A DNA stretch of 64,000 bases, taken from positions 25,866,501 through 25,930,500 of the forward strand of contig CM060834.1 in assembly GCA_030762175.1 (NCBI GenBank), written 5' to 3'. The stretch is from Metallyticus violacea (Eukaryota > Arthropoda > Insecta > Mantodea > Metallyticidae). The position numbers were made by a program, and so were the translations under genes. The notes beneath the pieces are model-generated. The model saw nothing but the letters and a program-made list of their open reading frames with translations, was not told where the DNA came from and ran no database searches. Each line of letters opens with the position of its first letter. Position 1 is the first letter of the stretch. Below, piece after piece: positions 1 through 10,905 of this stretch.

Positions 1-261
1 TTCCTTGGGATTCGGCTTTTGCCGCTGCCGTTCGGTACTGAAGCTGTAGGGCGGCCGCTGTCTATAACAGAAAGTCGGATTATTTGTCCATGTATTTGCA
101 CAGACTATTCTCCCCATACTATTTCACATGACACCAACGGATTTATCGTTTGGCGAAAATACTAAATTGTTAGTGCTAACAATAACAATTCCCCTCGTGT
201 GCCACATCTTACCCGGGCCTCCTTGATCGACGTTCTCGCGATTGCAAATAAATAATAATAA

Positions 262-835
262 TTTTCAGGTATATCCATCCCCATTCCTAATAGTCCGATT
301 TCTCTGATTTTAGGAAACAATTTTTCTTATTTTATTTGAATGGTATGTACCAAGTTTAGTTGCATAAAAACAAATATTGTTTAAAATTTTTGGATTTCAG
401 GTAAAACTCCCACTCATAATAGTCTGTTATCGCTAATATTCAGAAACTATTCTATTTTCAGTGGCATACTGAATTCTGCTAGGAAAAAACTAAAATTGCA
501 GCCACTAGAGCAATTTTTAAATTTTTGCTTCAGAATAACCTCAGCACCAAATGGTTCAATTTTGCTGGTTAACGAACTCTATGAATCGTTTGTTAATTAA
601 TCGTTATATGCCGAATTGAGCAAAAATAAAAAAAATGCAGCCGTTAGTGTTAATAGACACACACATATATGCATATATGTATTAATTTATTTCGTCGCCA
701 TTATTGGTAACTAGTAAGTAAAATCTATGGACATTTGAAGACGATTTTCAAAAATCTCTTCATAAGAACACCACAATGGTTACATTCCTTCGTAACGTGC
801 TAAAAGCTAATTCAATAATTCTCAGTACAATGAAG
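262..835 (+). repeat. Dispersed repeat family C, copy 1
   Basis: Non-coding repeat built from alternating AT-rich units. Each unit runs through a TTTCAGGT-A-CTCCCACTC-TAATAG type segment, a CTGATTTTC/TTATTTTATTT segment and a GCCGAGTT-like segment, and ends in AAAATTGCAGCC-CTAGAGC. Related copies lie at about 53612-54655 and 62265-62898. This copy lacks the first part seen in the other two, which begin GTCAAGCAGGAG. The alignment to copy 3 continues past the units to a CCTTCG-AA-GTGCTAA motif near 805. No coding potential is seen. Class is unknown; it could be a non-autonomous DNA element. Confidence 0.7.
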
Positions 836-1019
836 ATATGTCAACAAAAATAAAGTTGTTTTTCACTCTTTCGTTCACCTAATTCTGCCGTCTCTATTCC
901 ATTAGAAGGTCGTCCTATTTTAATGCCGAATAGTGTTTCATTATTTTCAGACAAGGCTTTATATGAAAATATCACTCATCACCAACCGCAAAATTAGCAA
1001 AAGTGGTTGCTTTTGCTGG

Positions 1020-1440
1020 TAAAGCTAAGATCATCTCTCTTTCCCACATTCAAGAAACGATTTACCAGATGTACCTACATAAATGAAACTGGGAAATACT
1101 AAGAGATGTCCTTAAAACTCTACAAGGTCATATCACTCATTTGCAAAAGTCCATATTTGCGCATGAAAAGTTATTGCAAAATATCTCACAAAAATCAATG
1201 TGAAGTGCATCTATTCTCTCCCTATAGTTCAGATTTAGACCATGTGACTTTTTCCTTTTCCCCAAATTGAAAAAAACGTCTTCATGGGAGCCATTTTCCA
1301 TCATCAGAAGAAGTGACGAAGGCTGCGGAGGCGATTCTGAATTACCTGTCAAAAATGGTTTCCAGCATGACTTATAAGACTGACAGAAACGCTGAGACTG
1401 ATGCATTTTATCCCACTGGGACTACTCTGATAAAAATCAT
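1020..1440 (+). pseudogene. Mariner-like transposase, C-terminal remnant
   Basis: Three-frame reading shows decayed DD34D-type transposase. A PYSSDLDHVTFSFSPN segment (about 1216-1265) stands for the family SPDLAPCDFFLFP block, and the Asp is still present. It is followed by SSEEVTKAAEAILNYLSK in another frame (about 1300-1350), typical of mariner C-termini. Upstream text around 1035-1110 weakly matches the preceding catalytic region. Several frameshifts and stops make it non-functional. No terminal inverted repeats were found. Confidence 0.65.
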
Positions 1441-1564
1441 AAAAATTATGATGATGCGTACAGATATGTTTAAAAATAAAATTTAATAATTATTTATTGA
1501 ACAACCCTCCTAGAAAGTGTAAATAGTTTCATCACCTGTCACAATTTATTTATTTATTTTTGAC

Positions 1565-1795
1565 ATAGGATCAAAAACCTTCCACAACCCTCCACTCGAT
1601 ATTGTTTTTGAACTGCCGAGACAAGTTGCGGCACCATCTTGTACTGATTTTTTTCACACGGAGATGTTCTTGCAGAATCTTAAACACCAAAGGTCCAACT
1701 TAGCACCTATTTGTTTCAGTTTAAGTCTCTTATCAGTGTTGACTTGTTGAACAAGAACAATAGATACAGGTGTCAGTATTTCTATTAGTCAATCA
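1565..1795 (-). pseudogene. Mariner-like transposase, N-terminal HTH remnant
   Basis: On the minus strand the reading NTDKRLKLKQIGAKLDL is followed by a KNISV-KK segment and then a TRW-CRNLSRQFK-like segment in shifted frames. These correspond to the mariner second helix-turn-helix (RRLT-EIA--LGI) and the K-ARWVP-LS linker. Only about 75 codons survive. Orientation is opposite to the neighbouring C-terminal remnant at 1020-1440, so the two are not simply halves of one copy. Confidence 0.55.
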
Positions 1796-1799
1796 TATG

Positions 1800-2750
1800 A
1801 TTCGTTTTCATGTTCAGTCCATTCTTTTGCTGTTAAAGGTGAAAGGGAGGGGAGTGGTTTTTTGATTTCTGTGGGAGTAAGTGCTAAACTTATAAACATT
1901 TTTATTACCACTAGCTACTCAATTTTCAATTTTATAAAAATTCACACATCTGTAGTTGCTCACATGGCTGTTTCTGAGACGACAACCACGAGCTTGCGAG
2001 ATTGTTGATTAATATCAAACAAACTTTAGAGTATTTCCAATGCAAAAGATTTTCCTATTATTGCGTTTGAACTCAGACACCCCAGTAACCTACCACGTAT
2101 TATTAATTGAAAGTATAAATCCCAACCTATTTGTCCAGTCTTTTTAAAACTTAAACCATTTACCTTCTTGTTGAATACAAACACACTTTAGTTTATGGTA
2201 TCACTTTTGCTTGTGGTTACTGCAAGACACTGTGGGGAAGAGCTGAAATACAGTGGAGATATCTTGATAATCCTAAGTGCACTTCCATCATCTGGCCCCA
2301 CTAATGCACTTCTCCAACACATTACTACATTAATGATTCCTTACATGATACATTTTTAAGTGGATCTCGTAGCTCTAATGCTCCGGTTCTGGTGTCCTGC
2401 GGCGAGTATTTTGTGACCTGAGGATAGCAACTGGAGTCTCTCTTTGAGTATGGGTAGATTTTAAAGTTTGTTCATTTTTATTTGTTGTCCTGTGTTATCT
2501 GATATACTCTGACCATAAGCAATACCGGCTGTTTTTATTTACAAAATATACTTGTTACACGTCAACTCACCCATGTCACACGGGTCCTTATGTGCTATTC
2601 CACTACACTAGGGAATGCATAAAACTGCACAAACCAAATTTTTTAACTCTTAAGTTACAAATATACATAATGAAATAAATACCTGAAAAACAAATATATA
2701 ATAGATATTTATTTAGAAATACATAAATATAATAAACGTAAAATTAAACA
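1800..2750. other. No recognised feature
   Basis: AT-rich sequence without a long open frame, tRNA-like motif or match to the repeats described elsewhere in this window. Confidence 0.5.
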
Positions 2751-2754
2751 ACAC

Positions 2755-2760
<6 letters not shown>

Positions 2761-2786
<26 letters not shown>
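2761..2786 (+). repeat. Poly-A tract (26 A)
   Basis: Uninterrupted run of A just beyond the apparent 3' end of the minus-strand LINE remnant at 2850-3985. Because that LINE runs on the other strand, this is not its A-tail in sense orientation. Confidence 0.9.
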
Positions 2787-2849
2787 TACACTCCCACACA
2801 TGCAGTACAAATAATGCCAAAAGATCACTCATGTTCCCCTATCCCCCTT

Positions 2850-3985
2850 CCCGGATGTCTGCCTCTTACGATCTGAGCTGTGTCACTTTGTTTAAATTTA
2901 TCTACTCCCTCCTACTCCTTCCTATCTGCCAAAAAAGTCGAGCACTGCCATTGCTCTCTACCCCCGTTAACAAACGGGGCCAGTAGATATCTCTTTCTCC
3001 ATTCTTCCGTCCCCTTGCAGTACGCCAGAATATGTTCCCATGATTCTTTATCCGCATATATAGGACAGATTCTAGTACTCTCTTTGTCTGTTACTTCAGT
3101 CATACGCCACGCGCCTAACTTTACCTAGCAAGCCCCTGATTGGATGTTTCCGATTTTCACCTCCGACGGCACCTCCAGCGAAACTTTTCCTGCACACTCC
3201 GAAAGTCAGCTGTCTATTTATGTCCCTAAAGCATTTCTTAAGTTTTCTCCAAATCCCCCTCCAGTTTTTCCGCGATTTGCGATCCAAATGTTACCCATTC
3301 CTATGTTTTCCAGAATCTGTCTTAATTTTGATTTTTTTTTTTATTGATTTATTTATGGACGCTCTTTAACATCTCAGATCATAGCGTCCCATTCAACTCA
3401 GGGCGTGAAACGGCCGACGAATTTTGCTCAGAGGCCTCCCTTTCAGGTTTGAGGTTCTTTATCGTGCCGTAAATGTACGACACGAGACCCACGGCTTTAC
3501 TTCCCTTCCGAAGGAAGCCATACTTAGGCTTTTTACGCCCGAAAAAATCCATCGGTCCTGGCCGAGTTCGAACCCTCGATCTTGGGCATAGGAGGCAAGT
3601 ATGGTAACCACTACACCACCAGGACCGACTCTTAATTTTGAAACTCAGGCCTTACTGCCTCCCATTTTCAGCTGCTCCTGGTAGCAGATCGCGCTAATTA
3701 GAGTGTGAACATGAACAATTCTAAGGCAGTGTTCACTGCTCGAAACCTGTTTTCTATAATCTCGCTATAGGCACCAAAATCCCTTAAGGATTCCGCAACT
3801 TAGCTGTAAATTTCCCCAATCTGAAATACTTTCATAAAACCGGTCCTCACCCGATCCAATTTCTCTGTTTGTTCCTAAACCCAAAATTTGGCCCCGTGTA
3901 AATCGAACTACTCTCCATATACTGTAATTGTGACTGAACTGCCATGGGATTCCACCACCATTGTTTATTGTTGAATTGTTGAATC
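2850..3985 (-). pseudogene. Non-LTR retrotransposon (LINE) ORF2 C-terminal remnant
   Basis: Minus-strand readings give a C-terminal ORF2 segment: TRICPIYADKESWEHILAYC (about 3010-3070), the C-x2-C...H-x4-C knuckle typical of insect R1/Jockey-type ORF2 ends, with the second Cys changed to Tyr. Upstream in another frame lies NRKHPIRGLLGKVRRVAYD, and beyond the SINE the reading YGAKFWV-EQTEKLDRV (about 3850-3910) matches the family YGAE-WG-KE--KLE-VQ block. Frames shift repeatedly, so it is dead. It is interrupted by a SINE-A at 3332-3629. Confidence 0.7.
3332..3629 (-). repeat. SINE-A copy 1, full length, inserted in a LINE
   Basis: tRNA-derived SINE of about 298 bp on the minus strand. The tRNA-like head is at about 3553-3628, with an A box TGGTGTAGTGG and a B box GGTTCGAAC readable on the minus strand. 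The body has the conserved GGCCGTTTCACGCCCTGA and GAGATGTTAAAGAGCGTCC segments and an A-rich AATAAATCAATAA tail. Flanked by a perfect 12-bp target-site duplication, TCTTAATTTTGA, at 3320-3331 and 3630-3641, proving retroposition into the LINE. Confidence 0.93.
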
Positions 3986-4079
3986 AAATATAAACCAGGC
4001 GTTATATTTAAAGCTTGTAATTAGACACGCCTTAAGAAGTTACGAGGGGGTGGGGTTTAAGCGCAGTCTGTAGCATCAT

Positions 4080-4990
4080 GTACGAGCAAGAGGTGCACTC
4101 AATGATTGTGCAACGTTTATGTAAAGCTTTTACCTTGGGAAGGCATAAAATCAAAAGTCATTTTGGAGAGATTAGAAACATATTTTGGGGATACACGCTG
4201 TCTGAAACACAAGTGACATAAACGTTTCATAGAAGTGCCAGAAACTTTGAAAATGAAAGTCCCCAACATCGATATCGAAGGCCGGTTAACGGGAACTAAT
4301 TTCGGGTCGTTCGAAATCTTATCGAGTAGGACTAACGTTTGATGACTCCTAGAATCACTTCTGAGATTGGGATAAGGTATGGAGGTGTTCAGTCCATCCT
4401 TTCAGCTTGGATTGCCGAAAAGTCTCGGCAAGGTGGTTTCGCATTGGGGATCAAAGGGGTGCAAGCGTGGGAGTGTGTCAAATGTTTTTGGTTCAATATC
4501 CGGATGAAGCATCACATTGTGGCCTGCAATGAAAGATGAGTACATCTAAATTGTAGCAAGTGAGTGTGGCGTGCAGAATCTGCTGCTGAAAAGTAAAAGC
4601 TCGCCTATCAGTGGGGAGATTTTCTTGATAGTTTTCTGGGACTCCCAAGACACTTTATTTATTTTTATTCTTCGTGAACGTCAAATAGTCAATGCTGCTT
4701 ATTGACAGCTTCTGTTTGAGGCAATTTGTGCCCAATGGCGATAAAGGTGTCGACAGCCGATTTGACAAGGTCTACTTCTCCAAGACAACGCCCGTCCAAA
4801 TACAGCTGCTTTGAGCACCCTCTCTACAACCCGGTAGATTACTCCAATATATTCCTCCCCTCGAAATCTACTACTCGTAGATGGTACCAACATTGGAGAG
4901 GGTAACTAGCATGACGTTGGTGTTTTAAAACGTTCCTTTATGAAGTCACTTAATATTTCAAGGCTCTCTAAATGCCTAACATGGTAACTT
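4080..4990 (+). pseudogene. Mariner-like transposase pseudogene
   Basis: Plus-strand reading in shifting frames follows a mariner transposase in order: ETYFGDTRCLKHK then HKRF (about 4160-4225, first HTH region), a P-HRYRRPVNGN segment resembling the DPRSGRP linker, LMTPRITSEIGIRYGGVQSIL (4340-4400, second HTH), WDSQ (about 4651) and LLLQDNARPNTAA (about 4772-4808), where the second catalytic Asp at about 4784 is retained. The HPPYSPD block was not found, so the C-terminus is lost or scrambled. Many stops. No TIRs recognised. Confidence 0.75.
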
Positions 4991-6790
4991 TTTACCACTA
5001 CTGGATGAAAAAATTATTTGGGTGATTTTTTAACTCACTATGTCACATTATGCCGGCTGCGATGGTTAGCAAATTAATATTTAAAAAAATAAACGTTATA
5101 TTAATCAATTTATTTGTTGCTAATTTTAAGCACTGCGCGCCTTTACATTTTATATATGACTAAACATTTATGTTGTGGTAAACGCGTGCTTTATTTATTC
5201 TGCGAATTAAAAAAGTTTCTAATAAACATTTATGAAGATTTAATGAGTTTAAAGTCAGCTATTCCGTGAACTTTTCGTTAAACTGAAGTTCGTAACTGAA
5301 ACGAACAAGCTTTCTGATGAGAAATATCTCCAATTATTTACCTCAAAAATTTTGGAACAGTCAGGCGTCACTTTTCATGGATGATCTCATTAATTCTGGC
5401 TGCATTAACTCGTCGACGGGGGTCCGAGACGATCCATTATGTTTATACTACCCGTAGCACCCAGTACGGCTTAAACAAATATCTCTATAAGCTTCTTGCT
5501 TCATGTCATGAGCATCGTTAAAGGATTTATAATTTTACGCAAAATTTAATGTTAATGCCCTGCTCATTAGAGGTCGCCATTTTCTAATGAAAGTATAAGA
5601 TAAAACGATGACTTACTGGGTATAAAACACTTGGTAGTTTTCGTATGTGAACAAGGCGCTGTATAATTAGCGATTTAATATACCGGTTTATGTAGTACAG
5701 GGCGTTCCTTATATTTGCTGAAATACAGGTCGCGTACTCCGCGCATTGTTACACTGGGGGTTTTCTGTTCTTAAACTCCCTCGCTACTTACACCTGAGTG
5801 ACACTATAATGACTACGAACCTTGTTATCAATGGTGTTGAAAGTCGTGTCCACCTGCATTCAGACATTCCTGGCATCTGGGTGTACAGATATTTTGTAAA
5901 ATCCAGCTACAGAAATTTACTATTTTTGTGTCGTCAGGAGGTTGTAATTCATGAACTATAGACACTTTGTAGCAATTTTAAAAGTTTAGCAGCTCTATGA
6001 AGCAGCTCTATAAACTCATTCACAGTCATTCACAGCTAGTGTGATGCTGGAATAATAGCGAGTTCACTGCAGTGCAAACGAACTATGCATATACGCGATC
6101 TATGGCCGGGCATGGTAATAATATCACAGGAATCAATTCAAAACATAAGTTGAACACTTTGTTACCCGCTATATGTAATTAAGGTAGCACAAGAGCACCT
6201 GCAAATTCAGGTTGTATTGCAATCTACGATCCCGTAGCTATGTCAAAATCCGAAAACAAAAACAGAGATGCCAAATGATTATTACTGCGATTTAATGCCC
6301 CGTCACTTGGAACCTTCCCATGTTGGCAGTTCACATCGCCTATGATTGATGATTCGCAGTTGGTATGTTCGCCACTGATTTAACGCACTGCAACTTGCAG
6401 ATTGTCCAGATCGTATATCGTTCAGCTGTTGCATGCTTTTGTAGCAAGAAATGCATTCTCTAGAAATCTTTCTTATTTGTCTATGACGATAAATGTAAAG
6501 CATGACATCCATAGCCACTTAAGTCTAATTGAATAAACTTTGAGAAAACCGATAAAACTTTATATCTCATAAAATGACAACTTGGAAAGCAAAGCTTCCC
6601 CAATAAAACTTTACTTGACAGTAAACGTCAGAAAACATTAAAATAACGTTGAACGCAAGTACTTTGCCGGTAACAAATGTATGAAAATAGTGTATTTGTG
6701 TTGTTCAGGCATATATGATCTGTTTATATTGGTATAAGTCTTGGGAAATACTATCAGTTTTTCAGGCAGAAATGTTCCCTAACTTGGACT
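4991..6790. other. No recognised feature
   Basis: AT-rich, short ORFs only. A GGGCGTTCCTTATATTTG stretch near 5700 resembles the outer end of mariner-type TIRs but has no partner or coding sequence, so it is not called. Confidence 0.45.
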
Positions 6791-6799
6791 GGGCTTTTA

Positions 6800-7376
6800 A
6801 AAAGGATTTGAGAAGATTACCATGGTAAACCAATTTTCATCCTCACAGATAGTCAAAATACTTTAAAATACTTTAAAAACATCCTCGGGATGTTTATGAA
6901 AATGAAAAAGCAGACCAAATGGCAAAAAAGGGATTGATATAGTCTTTGCTGGCCCTGAACCCGTGGTTTGAATCAGTGTTAAGACGGCGGTAAAAACATG
7001 GATTAGGAAAAACCCAACTTAGATGGCAAATTTATTCTGGACAAAAACAAGCTATGAAGCTGGTTCTAGGCCAAGCAACTCTCTTTCCTCGTCTGTATTA
7101 AAATTGGACAAAAGAGGAAAGGAAAGTAGTTGCATTAATTGCTGAATATGGTTACTTCACGAAACATCTAAGTAAATTGAGAACTCATTTACAGATTTTG
7201 CAAATAGAACAAGGAGACATCTTGTTTAACTACCGATTCCTGATAAGAAAGGGACTTACTCTTTCTATAACCAGGAGAGACTTGGGAACGGACGCTGACG
7301 TTGCAACGAAAATACTGCAAATTAAGGAACAGATTTTGGAAAACAGTGAAAGCGCCTCATCCTATAGGGTTACAAA
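6800..7376 (+). pseudogene. LINE ORF2 remnant: RNase H end and C-terminal region
   Basis: Reads ILTDSQNTLK at about 6838 (the RNase H D-S-Q block), then a gap, then ENEKADQMAKKG (about 6897-6932, the GNE-ADELA--G block that ends RNase H), GPEPVV, and an open frame at 7177-7380 with the KHL--L--H spacing found after RNase H in Jockey/I-type ORF2 and some LTR pol genes. The middle of RNase H is deleted and frames shift, so it is a fossil. A SINE-A is inserted right after it. Confidence 0.6.
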
Positions 7377-7389
7377 ATAAGCCTTTAAG

Positions 7390-7693
7390 TCGGTCCTGGT
7401 GGTGTAGTGGTAACTATAATTGCCTAATAAACCCAAGATTGCGCGTTCAAACCCGGCCAGAATGGATAGTTTTTTCGAGCGTAAAAATCGTAAGTATGGC
7501 TTCCTTCGAAAAGGAAGTAAAGTCGTAGGTCCCGTGTCGTACATTTACGGCACGAAAAAAAAACCTCAAGCCTGAAAGAGAGGACTCTGAGTAAAATTTG
7601 TCGGCCGTTTCACGCCCTGAATTGAATGGGGCGCTGATGACCTGAGATGTTAAAGAGCGTCCGTAAGTAAATCAAATCAACCACAACAACAAC
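7390..7693 (+). repeat. SINE-A copy 2, full length
   Basis: Plus-strand SINE with tRNA-like head GGTCCTGGTGGTGTAGTGG (A box) and GCGTTCAAACCCGG (B box), conserved body ending CTGAGATGTTAAAGAGCGTCC, and an A-rich tail AAATCAAATCAACCACAAC. An imperfect 11-bp duplication flanks it: AAGCCTTTAAG at 7379-7389 and AAGCCCGTAAG at 7694-7704. A run of nine A sits in the body. Confidence 0.92.
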
Positions 7694-7983
7694 AAGCCCG
7701 TAAGGTTTACGTGCTTAAGGTGGTCGACAAAACTCCAACAAACCCCTTGTAGTCTAAATCAAAATTTGTGCTGTTATATAACTCAGAAGTCTGCAACATT
7801 GATTTCGAATACTAAAAATTTCATTTCGAACATTAATATGTAAATTTTGCTTGCAACAATATTTGGAGAGAAAAAAAAGCACTTTTGCAATCTTTATTCT
7901 CTCAATGTCATACATGTTAGAACAAAATTTACCCTATACATCACTTCCCCTCACTTCAATTGCAAGCCCTGATATTAGTAAAG

Positions 7984-8140
7984 ACCACCGCGGGACTGAG
8001 GTCGTTAAGGCGCTGACTCGTGAGTGAGAGGTCTGGGGTTCGTTGCGCACCAGAATTGTCCTCCATGATTGAGGTATTTTCCAAGTTTTCCTCAGTCTGT
8101 GCCAGAGGTACTCTAAAACTTAGGCCAAGAATGTTTCCTT

Positions 8141-8178
<38 letters not shown>

Positions 8179-8312
8179 TTCCCAACATATAACTTTACCT
8201 TATGTATTATCAGTGTACGCTGATGACCTGAGATGTTAAAGAGCGTCCATAAATAAATCAATCAATCAAAATCATCAGTGACCACCGCCTGTGATGCCTC
8301 AGCAGTAAAACT
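7984..8312 (+). repeat. SINE-B copy 1, with nested SINE-A tail
   Basis: tRNA-derived SINE of a second family. The head resembles a class II (Ser/Leu-like) tRNA: GAGGTCGTTAAGG as A box region and GGGGTTCGTTGCGC as decayed B box. The body carries GATTGAGG and CCTCAGTC arms, an internal A-tract of about 30 (8145-8174), and a CATCAGTG-CC---GCCTGTG-TGCCTC 3' segment. The continuity of the 3' segment is broken at 8215/8274 by an inserted SINE-A tail. Confidence 0.88.
8216..8273 (+). repeat. SINE-A 3' tail inserted inside SINE-B
   Basis: Fifty-eight bases matching only the 3' end of SINE-A (GATGACCTGAGATGTTAAAG, then GAGCGTCC and AATAAATCAATCAATC). Flanked by a 7-bp duplication ATCAGTG at 8209-8215 and 8274-8280, a motif that occurs once in uninterrupted SINE-B copies. 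This is a severely 5'-truncated retroposition event. Confidence 0.85.
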
Positions 8313-9195
8313 TTTAGAAACCATGTCTTTACCATTATGTTAATGAATTTTGAAAATGCTGTTGCTTTTCAGGCAAAATTGAGGAAAGATATTTTGTAAT
8401 ATGCAGGCTTTATCAGCTTTCAGAGTAATTTTATTGGTGCAATCTGTCAGTCTCTATAGAACTAAAGTTTTCCTTTGGTTATGAATGTTTCTGCATCTAA
8501 TCACACTTGATGTTATTCGCTGTAATGATATTTAATCTCTTTTCAATTAATTTGTAAGAAATGGTTTCTTCGTTTTATCGGGAAGGGGTTTCTTAACTTT
8601 ACAGAAAACGGTCTTAATATCCATAATCACACCGTGTTCTACTTTAAGCACTTGATTATTTTTTGATGAGTTTTGCAGTTTGTCTGTCCAAACCTCAGCT
8701 ATGTATATGACATCCTGTTTACGGTTACTTAGTTATATTTGAGCAAAGTTTAAATTACATGCCATGTATAAATGTCATTTTGTTCGGCATACGTTACAAA
8801 TGCAGTAAAATATACCCGATTAGTTACTAAACGGAATACTGAACAAAAGTGCTATTTCTGCTTATTCTTGTGTTACCTGCTCGCTTTTACGGCTCATAAA
8901 TTGCGTGCATACAGGGTTTCCAGCATATGTCCTTGCCGTTTGCACGGATTTTTATGTTCCGGCAGCTGAACATGCCATAACCGGCCGCGCCAGTACTCCA
9001 TTTGAGTGGAACCACGCCTCGTCTGAAAATGCTGCAAGCTGTGGGTGGATTAACCCTTCTGTCACTGATGAAAGAACCCACTCACAATAACGCACACTTG
9101 CAACGGGATCGTAGACAATAGATATGTGCAGTCTGGTAAGGTTTGAGTTTTAACAAGCTTATTACTATAAATGCAGAAGACACTCAAGCTCTAAC
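8313..9195. other. No recognised feature
   Basis: No repeat or coding match seen. Only short overlapping ORFs near 8772-9090 on both strands. Confidence 0.45.
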
Positions 9196-9614
9196 TTGTA
9201 GTGACTATTTCACACATGTGACGTCATCTTAAAATCGACGAATGAAACGAAACAAAATTTTGAATGTTGATTAATCACAGCTGAATTACGGAGTGAAATA
9301 ATCGGAGAAAAATATCAAATTCGTTTAATCACGCGACGTGCATTTTGTCTTATGGTCAGTTTAGCCAACCTCCACCATTTCTGAACACGCATCACTGACT
9401 ACTTTTGGTAGAGGCGGGGGGAGTTATTGATAGCAACAAAAGCATGGACAATCGATAATCATAACGCATAACGGAGGGTTCTTCAAAGCGTTTTGGCGAT
9501 GCGTCAAGTATGAAAATTGATCTTATTATTAGGCAATTCCAAACCACAGAATAAAATAAAAATAGAGACGCTGTATGTAATCTTTGTTTGTTTCTCCTTT
9601 TTTGTTTTGTTTTG

Positions 9615-9646
<32 letters not shown>

Positions 9647-9760
9647 TTTTTTTCTCAGTTGATATTAGAAAATCGAAAGGTAGCGATTGTAATGGTCGAC
9701 TTTTGACCATTTCAGTCGCACGGTTTCTGAATAGAACAGATATTCATACATATATTATCT
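9196..9760 (+). repeat. Dispersed repeat family D, copy 1
   Basis: Starts near a TTTCAC-CATGTGACGTCATCTTAA segment and ends at GGTTTCTGAATAGAACAGATATTCAT. Two related copies lie at 26420-27240 (plus) and 60225-61025 (minus). Shared blocks include GCATCACTGAC, AGAGGCGG-GG--G-TATT, TAGCAACAAAAGCA, GGAGGGTTCTTCAAAG and TCGAAAGGTAGCG-TTGTAAT. The (GTTTT)n/poly-T run at 9601-9654 occupies the same internal site that carries other simple repeats in the sister copies. This copy ends earlier than the other two. Function and class unknown. Confidence 0.8.
9601..9654 (+). repeat. (GTTTT)n and poly-T microsatellite
   Basis: Pentanucleotide GTTTT/GTTTTT repeats merging into a T run, inside family D copy 1. 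Confidence 0.9.
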
Positions 9761-9769
9761 GGTGTATGG

Positions 9770-10880
9770 TTGTGCGCTCAGTTTCACATTGATCACGAAC
9801 CAAGAGATAAAGACAATGCACTAACTTTGCTTAGAAATTTGCTTTCTGGTTGCTTTTTATGCGGTCTCAATAGACGCGGCACATATCTTGCAGATAAAAT
9901 TCCGTCAAATATGAAATACCAGTCGGCCGACAATGCCTACACCTTCAGTTATTTTTTACAGTACCAGTAAGGGCCATATCACGCGCTTTTTCAACAATTT
10001 CTGGTCACCTTTTACCACCTTGTTCCAACTCAGTGGCCCATTTGGAAACATTTGAAAACGATGACGCAGAGTTTCCTATTTGTCTTGTCTTCACGAACTT
10101 CTCTTGCTGTCCCACCCTTCTTTACAATATATACAAAATTACCGCCCGCTGTTCGATATTTGCCAGTTTTCCAACCCCCTGCATCAAAAGCTGAACACCT
10201 ACAATCATTGATCGAGATGTTTCTACGACACATGACGGATTTGGACTTGGCAATTTATTTGGAACTATTGCTGCTATCTGTAGGTTATTCCGAGAACTTT
10301 TAAAATGAACCTCGTTAAAAGGAAAACCCTCGTAAATCTGTTAAGAAAACCTTTAACAATTAAGACGATCAATGAACAATTATGTTTGTATAGAAGCTAG
10401 TAAAATGCTATACTGAATCTAAAAATATCTGAAGTTCATTTTCTTCAAAACTGTGACATGCGATATGCCTTTTAACACTTAAACAATTCAGACACAAGCT
10501 TAGCGTCCCGTTTTACTTTACACTAACCTACCTCTTAATTTTCTGAACACATGTACACACTACATGACATGCTCTTTACATCATTAATCCGTTTGCGCAG
10601 CCCCTATTCACATCCAAGGCAAACAGTCGCTATCTAGCGGTTAAGTAATGAACACAGTTTAGTGTCGCAACGCTTAACCTGTAGGTAGTAAAATATTACG
10701 AATTTATCATTTTAATCTCACGACGGTGCATACGTCATTTCAACAACACCTGCAGCACGAAGGAACATTAATATACTGACGTCTGTGTTTGCTGCAAGAC
10801 GAAATTAAACACCCTTAAAAAGGCTATGATGAAATTTAATTAAAACTCTCTCGTGTCTAAACTGCTGATACCGATGTGCT
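9770..10880. other. No recognised feature
   Basis: Short ORFs on both strands (for example 9770-9970 plus and 10030-10233 minus) resemble no family I recognise, and codon content gives no support for coding. Confidence 0.4.
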
Positions 10881-10881
10881 G

Positions 10882-10905
10882 TTTTTTTTTTTTTTTTTTT
10901 TTTTT
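10882..10905 (+). repeat. Poly-T tract (24 T)
   Basis: Uninterrupted T run. Could be the A-tail of a minus-strand retroposon, but no element body is recognised next to it. Confidence 0.85.

Noticed and set aside
957..1020. Exon-like segment between TTATTTTCAG and GTAAAG, open in one frame
   Set aside because: The downstream reading continues into the mariner remnant at 1020-1440, so the segment is more likely TE debris than a host exon.
5696..5715. ACAGGGCGTTCCTTATATTT as a mariner-type terminal repeat
   Set aside because: No matching inverted end and no transposase sequence within 2 kb.
8020..8223. ORFs 8020-8223 (plus) and 7956-8261 (minus) with poly-Lys or poly-Phe
   Set aside because: They are translations of SINE-B and its internal poly-A run.
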